A stretch of DNA of 8,210 bases, taken from Desulfuromonadaceae bacterium (GTDB lineage Bacteria > Desulfobacterota > Desulfuromonadia > Desulfuromonadales > Geopsychrobacteraceae). How positions within the stretch are numbered: the first letter of the stretch is position 1; each line of letters starts with the position of its first letter. Made by a program: the position numbers and the translations under genes. A model generated the notes under the pieces. That model was not told where the DNA came from. It made no database searches and saw only the letters and a list, made by a program, of their open reading frames with translations. The stretch lies in the NCBI GenBank assembly GCA_013138655.1, contig WTCI01000153.1, forward strand, positions 1-8,210. Direction: 5' to 3'. Shown here piece by piece: positions 1 through 5,579 of the stretch.

Positions 1-2022
1 ATGAAACCCATTGGAAAAACGGATCGGCAGCTTGGCACGACGTAGCGCCCGCTGGAACATCTTCAGATACTCCAGATGCCCTACCATCCGCGCCCGGCCG
101 CGCTTACTCAGCCGCAAGCGGACCCGCGTCAATTCCTCTGCTTTATCCTCTTCACTCACGCTATCTTGGATTTTCGGCAGGGAAACCGGGGCGACGACAT
201 CGGTCAAACGCATGCGCAACTCTTTGAAATCGCAGGCTCCGCAAGCATGGCAATCGCCGTCACGACAATCGGGCGTCGCCGTTTCGGCAAAGGCCTGCTG
301 TCGTTCGCGTAAAAAGAAACTCTTCGGCAACCCGCAGTCAATATGATCCCAGGGGAGGATTTCATTCTCATCTCGCCGGCGCAGATACCAGGCCGGGTCG
401 AGATGGCAATCGGCAAAAGCCTGCTGCCACTTGGTAAAGTCGAAGTGTTCGCGCCAACCGTCAAAGCGGCACCCCAGTTCAACGGCTCGTTCAAGAACCG
501 GTGAAAGCCGCCGGTCGCCACGGGCAAAGACCCCCTCCAGAAAGGAGGATTCCGCCCCATGATACTTGAAACGCAGTTTCTTCTTTTTCAGTCCGTCACG
601 GAGCACCCTCTGCTTACGCAAGGTATCCTCGATACTGATCTGCGCTTCCCATTGAAAAGGAGTATGCGGCTTGGGAATAAATGTCGAAACAGCAACATTG
701 ACATCATTGCCGCCGGTCCCTTTGCCACTTCGCTTCACCCGGGCCGCCAGCTCGATCAGCGCCTGCAGATCTTCATCGGTCTCTGTCGGCAGCCCCAGCA
801 TGAAATAGAGTTTGACCAATCGCCAACCGAGCCGGTAGGCATTGCCGGTGGTTTCGAGTAGATCGTCCGCGCTGATCCCCTTGTTGATCACAGCCCGCAG
901 CCGCGCACTCCCCGCCTCCGGAGCCAGGGTAAATCCGGTCTTGCGAACTTTCTGGATTTCCTCCATCAGTTCCGGAGTCAGCGAACCGACCCGCAGACTG
1001 GGCAAGGACACGGCCACCCGGTCATCGGCGTGTTCGGCCATCAATTGCTGCAACAACGGTTCGATGCACGTGTAATCACCCGTCGACAGCGACAAAAGCG
1101 AGATCTCTTCGTAGCCGGAGTTTTCCAGCGCGGTATTGATCAGTTCGCGAATCTTCTCCGGACTACGTTCGCGCACCGGCCGGTAAATGTAACCCGCTTG
1201 ACAGAAGCGGCAACCGCGGGTACAACCACGCGCGATCTCCATCGCCACCCGGTTGTGCACCGTCTGCATAAAGGGGATGATCGGTCTGTCCGGAACGGGG
1301 GCGGTCTCCAGATCGGCCAGAAAACGCCGGCGAACTTTTTCGTAGCTAGATTTCAGAGGCGTTATCTCCGCAATTCTGTTATCCGACCGGTATTTGACAG
1401 CAAACAGTTCCGGCACGTAAAAGCCCTCGCGAGTTGCCAATTCCTCCAGCAGTTGCCGACGGGTCCACTCCTCTTGTTTGCCACGCCGAACCAGTTCCGC
1501 CAACTCAACAATCGCCTCCTCGCCATCGCCGATCAGGGCGCAATCGAAAAAATCGGCCAGCGGCTCCGGGTTGTAGGCACAGGGTCCTCCAACCACAATC
1601 AGCGGCGCACTCTCATCCCGCTGCTCGCGCCGCAACGGCAGCCCGGCCAATTGCAACATGCTGAGCAGGTTGGTGTAGCTGAGTTCGTACTGCAGGGTGA
1701 AACCGATGATATCAAAATCGGCCAGCGGCCGATGGGTTTCGAGAGAACAGAGCGGTTGACCATTTTCCCGCAGCCACTGTTCCATATCGGCCCAGGGGGT
1801 ATAGACCCGCTCGGCGGCCGCCCAGTCGAGGCTGTTGAGAATATGATAAAGGATCGGAAAACCGAGGTGACTCATCCCGACTTCATAGACATCGGGAAAG
1901 GCCAGCGCCATACGCACGTCAATCCCGTCATCGGGCTTACAAACGGCACCGAGCTCACCACCGAGATAACGGGACGGGCGAGCCACCCGGGTCAGCGCAT
2001 CGGCTTGGTATTCAACAGACAA
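1..2022 (-). CDS. B12-binding-type radical SAM protein fused to DUF2344 (TIGR03960 type), 3' end off the window
   Basis: Reading the minus strand from 2022 to the window edge gives 674 open codons. The N-terminal part (about residues 25-180) carries family-typical stretches such as FPDVYEVGMSHLG and IGFTLQYELSYTN. A radical SAM core follows, with its cluster motif C267-x3-C271-x2-C274 (GCTRGCRFCQAG). A Cys-rich segment (CRDGDCHACGACDF, about 584-598) comes next, and from about residue 625 a DUF2344-like domain starts and is cut at position 1. This order matches the TIGR03960-TIGR03936 fusion, whose substrate I do not know to be established; homologues often lie near an RNase G/E gene, which may sit beyond the left edge. 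No ATG lies at the front. I chose TTG at 2022 (then Ser-Val-Glu-Tyr), but GTG at 1986 and CTG at 2037 are alternatives and no Shine-Dalgarno sequence is strong. Family call is secure; exact start is not. Confidence 0.9.
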   Translation of the reverse strand, partial: MSVEYQADALTRVARPSRYLGGELGAVCKPDDGIDVRMALAFPDVYEVGMSHLGFPILYHILNSLDWAAAERVYTPWADMEQWLRENGQPLCSLETHRPLADFDIIGFTLQYELSYTNLLSMLQLAGLPLRREQRDESAPLIVVGGPCAYNPEPLADFFDCALIGDGEEAIVELAELVRRGKQEEWTRRQLLEELATREGFYVPELFAVKYRSDNRIAEITPLKSSYEKVRRRFLADLETAPVPDRPIIPFMQTVHNRVAMEIARGCTRGCRFCQAGYIYRPVRERSPEKIRELINTALENSGYEEISLLSLSTGDYTCIEPLLQQLMAEHADDRVAVSLPSLRVGSLTPELMEEIQKVRKTGFTLAPEAGSARLRAVINKGISADDLLETTGNAYRLGWRLVKLYFMLGLPTETDEDLQALIELAARVKRSGKGTGGNDVNVAVSTFIPKPHTPFQWEAQISIEDTLRKQRVLRDGLKKKKLRFKYHGAESSFLEGVFARGDRRLSPVLERAVELGCRFDGWREHFDFTKWQQAFADCHLDPAWYLRRRDENEILPWDHIDCGLPKSFFLRERQQAFAETATPDCRDGDCHACGACDFKELRMRLTDVVAPVSLPKIQDSVSEEDKAEELTRVRLRLSKRGRARMVGHLEYLKMFQRALRRAKLPIRFSNGFH

Positions 2023-2062
2023 ACACTTGACTTTCAGTAAAGCAAAAGGGGCCTAAGTTAGC

Positions 2063-2103
2063 ACCCTTAAGAGTTCAACACAAGCGACTTTCAAGGGTTT
2101 TTT
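2063..2103 (+). terminator. Possible intrinsic terminator, antisense to the leftward genes
   Basis: ACCCTT (2063-2068) pairs with AAGGGT (2093-2098), and the last T opens a run of six T (2098-2103) on the plus strand. The 24-nt loop contains further weak pairing (AAGAGT with ACTTT). No rightward gene ends here, so if real it would stop antisense or stray rightward transcripts. In the leftward direction the hairpin has no U-tract and would sit in the leader of the radical SAM gene. The stem is short and the loop long, so this is tentative. Confidence 0.3.
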
Positions 2104-2128
2104 CATTCCATAATAGGTCCGCCCCCCT

Positions 2129-2422
2129 CTAGCGATCGTCTGCCCATGGATTCTCATTCCAAAACTGCTCCCGCAAACGTTCTTCCGGAGATTGTTCCAG
2201 AAACTGCTCACGGGAAAAGTCGAAGCGATAATCACCGACGTACTCACTGAGTATTTTGTATGCTGCATTGATCCGGCGGATTTTCTCACCGTCGCTATAC
2301 TCCCCCTTGTCGGGATGATAGCGGCGCACCAGAAGCCGATGCTGCTCACGGATTTTTTTCCAGGTCGTCTGTTGCGGCAGATCAAACTCCGCCAATGCCA
2401 GCTGTAAATCTTCGTAAGTCAT
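2129..2422 (-). CDS. Small J-domain (DnaJ-like) protein, 97 aa
   Basis: This encodes a 97-residue protein that is almost entirely a J domain. The signature HPD tripeptide is at residues 36-38 (YHPDKG), preceded by a basic helix (WKKIREQHRLLVRR) and followed by a helix containing INAAYKIL. J domains stimulate ATP hydrolysis by a DnaK/Hsp70 partner. The Gly/Phe region, zinc centre and substrate-binding domains of full DnaJ are absent, so this is a class III type co-chaperone; its client cannot be read from the sequence. The C-terminus is acidic and aromatic (FWNENPWADDR). ATG at 2422 is supported by a GGGGAGG Shine-Dalgarno about 5 nt upstream; a longer reading of the same frame to 2923 overlaps radA antisense and is not credible. 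It lies 106 bp upstream of the radical SAM gene in the same direction and may share its transcript. Confidence 0.88.
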   Translation of the reverse strand: MTYEDLQLALAEFDLPQQTTWKKIREQHRLLVRRYHPDKGEYSDGEKIRRINAAYKILSEYVGDYRFDFSREQFLEQSPEERLREQFWNENPWADDR

Positions 2423-2466
2423 CACGCCCTCCCCGGGCAGAAAAAACCGGGCAAAATATCGGTCAG

Positions 2467-2489
2467 TTCTTGCCAGTATACTGCAAGAA
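2467..2489. promoter_or_regulatory. 23-bp inverted repeat, candidate operator
   Basis: Perfect 7-bp arms TTCTTGC (2467-2473) and GCAAGAA (2483-2489) flank a 9-bp centre that itself contains the palindrome AGTATACT (2475-2482). It covers the predicted -10 box of the leftward J-domain gene and lies about 70-90 bp upstream of the likely radA start of transcription. Geometry suits a dimeric repressor. I do not recognise the motif: it is not the CIRCE heat-shock element (TTAGCACTC-N9-GAGTGCTAA). Confidence 0.5.
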
Positions 2490-2502
2490 AAATACAGACA
2501 AA
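2475..2502 (-). promoter_or_regulatory. Candidate sigma70 promoter of the J-domain gene
   Basis: On the minus strand a good -10 hexamer TATACT (2480-2475) is preceded, with a 16-bp spacer, by a weak -35 hexamer TTTGTC (2502-2497). It would start transcription about 45 nt ahead of the J-domain ATG. The -10 sits in the centre of the inverted repeat at 2467-2489, so a protein bound there would be expected to block it. Confidence 0.4.
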
Positions 2503-2519
2503 AGCCACAAATGACGGAA

Positions 2520-2549
2520 TTGACAGCTTGTAAACTTTCAGCATAGGAT
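2520..2549 (+). promoter_or_regulatory. Candidate sigma70 promoter of radA
   Basis: A consensus -35 hexamer TTGACA (2520-2525) is followed after 18 bp by TAGGAT (2544-2549; four of six match TATAAT). Transcription would begin near 2556, giving a leader of about 30 nt before the radA GTG. This is the best housekeeping promoter match I found and probably serves radA and possibly the genes behind it. Confidence 0.55.
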
Positions 2550-2587
2550 GACGACTCATTTTGCTCGCAATTTACAGCGGAGTTTTC

Positions 2588-3943
2588 GTGGCCAGAACAA
2601 AAACCATTTTCAGTTGTCAGCAATGTGGCTTTCAAAGCCCGAAATGGCTCGGTAAATGCCCCGACTGCAATCAGTGGAACACCCTGATTGAAGAACTGCC
2701 GGTTGCGCAGACAAAACACAGCCGGGCGCTGGCCGCACCCGGAAAACCCCAGAAAATTTCGGAAATCAGCAGCTGCGAAGAGGATCGCCTGCGCTGCGGA
2801 ATCGGTGAGTTTGACCGGACTCTTGGTGGCGGCGTGGTTCCCGGTTCGCTGATCCTGGTCGGCGGCGACCCGGGCATCGGCAAATCGACCCTGCTGCTGC
2901 AAGCGACCCAACAGTTGGCCCAAAAGGGCACTGTCCTCTATGTCACTGCCGAAGAGTCAACCCGGCAGGTCAAATTGCGCGGCGAACGGCTCGGCGTTAC
3001 GGCAGACCATCTCTACCTGCTGGCGGAAACCTCGCTGGAACAGATCAAAGCCAGGATCAAGGAGCTCAAACCCGACTTTCTGGTGATCGATTCGATCCAG
3101 ACCATCTTCACCAGCAGTCTCGATTCGGCACCCGGCAGCGTCAGCCAGGTACGTGAATGTACCGGCCAGTTGATGATGCAAGCCAAAGGGGACGGGTTGC
3201 CGACCTTTCTGGTCGGCCATGTCACCAAGGACGGCGCCATCGCCGGGCCGCGGGTGCTGGAACACATGGTCGATACGGTCCTCTATTTTGAAGGGGATCC
3301 CGGACATCCCTACCGGATTCTGCGCGCGGTGAAAAACCGCTTCGGCTCAACCAACGAAATCGGCGTGTTCGAGATGCAGGGAGATGGGTTGCGCGAAGTC
3401 AGCAATCCCTCAGAACTGTTCCTCGCCGAACGCCCGGAAAAGAGCGCCGGTAGCGCCGTCGTCCCCTCGCTGGAAGGGAGCCGACCGATCCTGGTCGAGC
3501 TGCAGGCGCTGGTCTCCGCCAGTTCCTTCGGCACCCCGCAGCGGACCGCTATCGGCATCGATCACAAGCGAGTCGCCCTGCTGGTGGCCATCCTGGAGAA
3601 GAAGGTTGAGTTGTCGCTGGCGGGTCAGGATATCTTCCTGAACGTCGCCGGCGGGGTTCGCCTTGATGAACCAGCCGTCGACTTGGCGGCGATTGCCGCG
3701 CTGGCCTCCAGCCACCTGAACAAGGTCATCGATCCACAGACGGTGCTGTTCGGTGAAGTCGGTCTGACCGGTGAGGTGCGGGCCGTTTCGCAACCGGAAC
3801 TGCGCGTCAAGGAAGCGGCCCGGCTCGGCTTTAACCGCTGCGTGCTGCCGCAGAGCAGTTTGAAAAACCTCGACATTCCACCGGGGATGCAGCTGATCGG
3901 TGTGCGCCATGCCGGCGAGGCCCTGGAGGCTATTTTCATTTAG
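2588..3943 (+). CDS. radA: DNA repair protein RadA
   Basis: This 451-residue protein (E. coli RadA has 460) has the full RadA architecture. An N-terminal C4 zinc finger (C10, C13, C24, C27; CQQC...CPDC) is followed by a RecA-like ATPase with Walker A GGDPGIGKST (92-101), a Walker B-like stretch LVIDSI (165-170) and the RadA-specific KNRFG motif (249-253). A Lon-protease-like C-terminal domain runs from about residue 300. RadA is a hexameric helicase that drives branch migration of recombination intermediates alongside RecA. I chose GTG at 2588, which gives the usual start M-A-R-T-K-T and has GGAG six nt upstream; a TTG at 2561 would add nine residues without family support. moaC follows after 45 bp. 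The gene appears intact. Confidence 0.97.
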   Translation: MARTKTIFSCQQCGFQSPKWLGKCPDCNQWNTLIEELPVAQTKHSRALAAPGKPQKISEISSCEEDRLRCGIGEFDRTLGGGVVPGSLILVGGDPGIGKSTLLLQATQQLAQKGTVLYVTAEESTRQVKLRGERLGVTADHLYLLAETSLEQIKARIKELKPDFLVIDSIQTIFTSSLDSAPGSVSQVRECTGQLMMQAKGDGLPTFLVGHVTKDGAIAGPRVLEHMVDTVLYFEGDPGHPYRILRAVKNRFGSTNEIGVFEMQGDGLREVSNPSELFLAERPEKSAGSAVVPSLEGSRPILVELQALVSASSFGTPQRTAIGIDHKRVALLVAILEKKVELSLAGQDIFLNVAGGVRLDEPAVDLAAIAALASSHLNKVIDPQTVLFGEVGLTGEVRAVSQPELRVKEAARLGFNRCVLPQSSLKNLDIPPGMQLIGVRHAGEALEAIFI

Positions 3944-3988
3944 ATGAGGGCGGAATTCCTGTTGCCTCAGCTGCTCCGGAGAGCGTAA

Positions 3989-4489
3989 ATGTCTGAAAAA
4001 TTCACCCACTTTGACGGTCACGGTCAAGCGATCATGGTCGATGTCGGTGACAAACCGGCCACCCGGCGAGCAGCCCTGGCCACCGGTGAGATCCGCATGC
4101 AACCGGAAACGTTGCGGCAAATTCTCGATCACCAGATGGGAAAAGGTGATGTTTTCGCTGTAGCAAGGCTGGCGGGGATCATGGCCGCCAAGCAGACCGC
4201 GTCGCTGATACCACTCTGTCACCCGTTGCCACTCAGCTCGATCGAGATCGATTTTATCAGCGATCCATCACGCGGAATCGTCACCATCAACGTCACAACC
4301 AAGGTTATCGGCCGGACCGGGGTTGAGATGGAGGCGCTGACAGCGGTGTCGATCACCGCCTTGACGATTTACGATATGTGTAAAGCCATCGACCGGGACA
4401 TGGTTATCGGCGAAATCTGCCTGCAGAAAAAAACCGGCGGCAAGAGCGGAACCTTCATTCGCAACCAAGTGGTTGGCAAAATTAAGTAA
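3989..4489 (+). CDS. moaC: Cyclic pyranopterin monophosphate synthase MoaC
   Basis: MoaC converts 3',8-cyclo-7,8-dihydro-GTP, the MoaA product, to cyclic pyranopterin monophosphate, the first stable intermediate of molybdenum cofactor synthesis. At 166 residues it has the usual length. The residues matching the known E. coli active site are present: K52 (GKGD), H78 (CHPLPL), E113 and E115 (GRTGVEMEALTAVS), D129 and K132 (DMCKAIDRDM). The MVDVGDK start and the C-terminal KKTGGKSG are also typical. The ATG has GGAGAG five nt upstream. It lies 45 bp after radA and 47 bp before the next gene with no terminator that I can see, so cotranscription is likely. Its partner moaA is on the other strand at the right edge of the window. 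Confidence 0.97.
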   Translation: MSEKFTHFDGHGQAIMVDVGDKPATRRAALATGEIRMQPETLRQILDHQMGKGDVFAVARLAGIMAAKQTASLIPLCHPLPLSSIEIDFISDPSRGIVTINVTTKVIGRTGVEMEALTAVSITALTIYDMCKAIDRDMVIGEICLQKKTGGKSGTFIRNQVVGKIK

Positions 4490-4536
4490 ATCTGATAAAT
4501 TCCGACTTGGCTGATCGATAGAGGAAACGGAGTGTC

Positions 4537-5058
4537 ATGGCACAACATGTTTTCAACATCCGCAGAAGTTTCCTGCTCCCCTTGGGACTGATTGTTTTGC
4601 TCACCCTGATCCTTCTGATCAGTTGTCTGTTGCTGCAGGTTCCCTTGGCCAAAACCCTGATTCTGGCAGCATTTATGCTCCCCGCCATCCTCCTGTTTGC
4701 GGAAAGCTGTCTGCGCCGGGTTTACATTGAGGACGATGGCGTCCAGATCAACAAGCTGTTTCGGAACAAACGGATCAGCTATGCTGAAATGACAGAAATC
4801 GACACGGTGGTGGTTCGCAAACGGGCTTTTGTCAGTCTCAGCAGCGAAACGGACTTTATTATCCTCTCCAACAGCTACGACCATTTCGATCAATTACTCA
4901 CAGAGTTACTGGCCAGAGCCCCGGCAACTGTCATCAGCGAGGAAACCAAAAAGCTTGCGAGTCAGCCGGCGAAAAAAAGCAGCGATATGTTTTCGGCCTG
5001 GCTTGCAGTTGCGGTTCTGGTCGTGATTATTTATGTGCAAATAAAGGGCGCATTTTAA
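4537..5058 (+). CDS. Predicted inner-membrane protein, possible PH-like domain, unknown function
   Basis: This encodes 173 residues. Two hydrophobic helices (about 11-34 and 38-57) are followed by a soluble stretch (about 60-135) rich in short beta-like segments, for example VYIEDDGVQINKLF, RISYAEMTEIDTVVV and FIILSN. A linker comes next and a last hydrophobic helix (about 153-169) ends four residues from the C-terminus. The pattern 'membrane helices, then I-x-D-D-G-V ... I-x-Y-x-E/D-I' recalls bacterial PH-domain proteins; this is a guess from pattern, not a confirmed family match. The ATG has GGAG four nt upstream. Placement between moaC and dksA with short gaps (47 and 63 bp) suggests shared transcription, but neither neighbour tells its job. 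Confidence 0.8.
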   Translation: MAQHVFNIRRSFLLPLGLIVLLTLILLISCLLLQVPLAKTLILAAFMLPAILLFAESCLRRVYIEDDGVQINKLFRNKRISYAEMTEIDTVVVRKRAFVSLSSETDFIILSNSYDHFDQLLTELLARAPATVISEETKKLASQPAKKSSDMFSAWLAVAVLVVIIYVQIKGAF

Positions 5059-5075
5059 CTGCGGTTCAGGTTAAT

Positions 5076-5129
5076 ATGGCGGAAATACTCAGTGGACAGA
5101 TAGACTGCAAGGACGAGTGTTATGGATGA
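5076..5129 (+). other. Possible 17-aa leader ORF overlapping the dksA start
   Basis: ATG at 5076, with AGG five nt upstream, opens an 18-codon frame (MAEILSGQIDCKDECYG, stop TGA 5127-5129) that runs through the dksA ribosome-binding site and overlaps its first eight bases in another frame. The arrangement would allow translational coupling with dksA. The peptide has no family I recognise, and such short frames also occur by chance. Confidence 0.25.
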
Positions 5130-5478
5130 AAAAATCTTGGCAGAATTCAAAGAACTGTTGCAGCAACAGATGAGTGACCTGCTGCAGGATGCGGGCAAAA
5201 CTGTTTCGGGAATGACTGAAGAGAAAAGTAATTTTCCTGACCCGACGGATCGGGCCTCGCTGGAATCGGATCGAAATTTTGAACTGCGGATCCGCGATCG
5301 TGAACGCAAACTGATCAACAAAATCCACCAGGCGCTGGAACGGATCGATGACGGCACTTTCGGCTTCTGTGAAAGTTGTGAAGAGCTGATCGGAACCGAA
5401 CGTTTGCGGGTACGACCGGTCACGACCCTCTGTATCGACTGTAAGACTGAGGAAGAGCGCCAGGAACGGATCAGCTAA
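5122..5478 (+). CDS. dksA: RNA polymerase-binding transcription factor DksA (short form)
   Basis: DksA inserts a coiled coil into the RNA polymerase secondary channel and, with ppGpp, adjusts transcription of rRNA and amino-acid genes. This protein has 118 residues against 151 in E. coli, the shortening being N-terminal. The coiled-coil tip motif D-x-x-D-x-A is intact (D40, D43, A45 in NFPDPTDRA), followed by the conserved LRIRDRERKLINKI helix and a C4 zinc finger (C83, C86, C104, C107; CESC...CIDC). The tip acids and all four zinc ligands support a functional DksA rather than a degenerate paralogue. The ATG at 5122 has AAGGA eight nt upstream. A strong terminator follows directly, making this the last gene of the radA-side block. 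Confidence 0.95.
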   Translation: MDEKILAEFKELLQQQMSDLLQDAGKTVSGMTEEKSNFPDPTDRASLESDRNFELRIRDRERKLINKIHQALERIDDGTFGFCESCEELIGTERLRVRPVTTLCIDCKTEEERQERIS

Positions 5479-5493
5479 GTCAAGAATTTGCAT

Positions 5494-5537
5494 AACAAGG
5501 GGCATCGGGGTAGCCTCACGATGCTCCTTGTTTGTTT
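5494..5537 (+). terminator. Rho-independent terminator after dksA
   Basis: A 14-bp stem pairs 5494-5507 (AACAAGGGGCATCG) with 5519-5532 (CGATGCTCCTTGTT). It is perfect apart from one G-U wobble, with an 11-nt loop, and is followed by TGTTT. It begins 16 nt after the dksA stop codon and separates dksA from the kinase gene. Confidence 0.85.
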
Positions 5538-5556
5538 CTCATACGCATCGAATAAT
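5528..5556 (+). promoter_or_regulatory. Candidate promoter of the histidine kinase gene
   Basis: TTGTTT (5528-5533) and AATAAT (5551-5556; five of six match TATAAT) are spaced by 17 bp. The -35 lies in the 3' arm of the dksA terminator. Transcription would start near 5563, about 17 nt before the kinase ATG. The -35 match is only partial (TTG), so this is a modest prediction. Confidence 0.4.
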
Positions 5557-5579
5557 CACATCATCGGCAGGACGCAGCT

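Noticed and set aside
1030..2040. Long plus-strand frame of 336 codons
   Set aside because: It is antisense to the radical SAM gene, whose protein motifs are unmistakable; the plus-strand product shows only shuffled low-information composition.
2053..2106. Short frame MKKPLKVACVELLRVLT in frame with the radical SAM gene across a TAG, hinting at stop readthrough or pyrrolysine
   Set aside because: The family needs no such N-terminal extension, the frame has no clear ribosome-binding site, and near start codons after the TAG suffice.
2481..2497. CTG...CAG spacing that could be read as an E. coli-type LexA box upstream of radA
   Set aside because: The spacer is 11 rather than 10 and the flanks do not match; LexA boxes also differ among deltaproteobacteria.
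2129..2923. 264-codon leftward frame extending the J-domain protein upstream
   Set aside because: The added part is antisense to radA; the ATG at 2422 has a strong ribosome-binding site and gives a complete J domain.
3410..4222. Leftward 270-codon frame across the radA-moaC junction
   Set aside because: Shadow of two well-identified genes on the other strand.
5089..5505. Leftward frame across dksA
   Set aside because: Shadow of dksA and runs through its terminator; no ribosome-binding site or recognisable motif.
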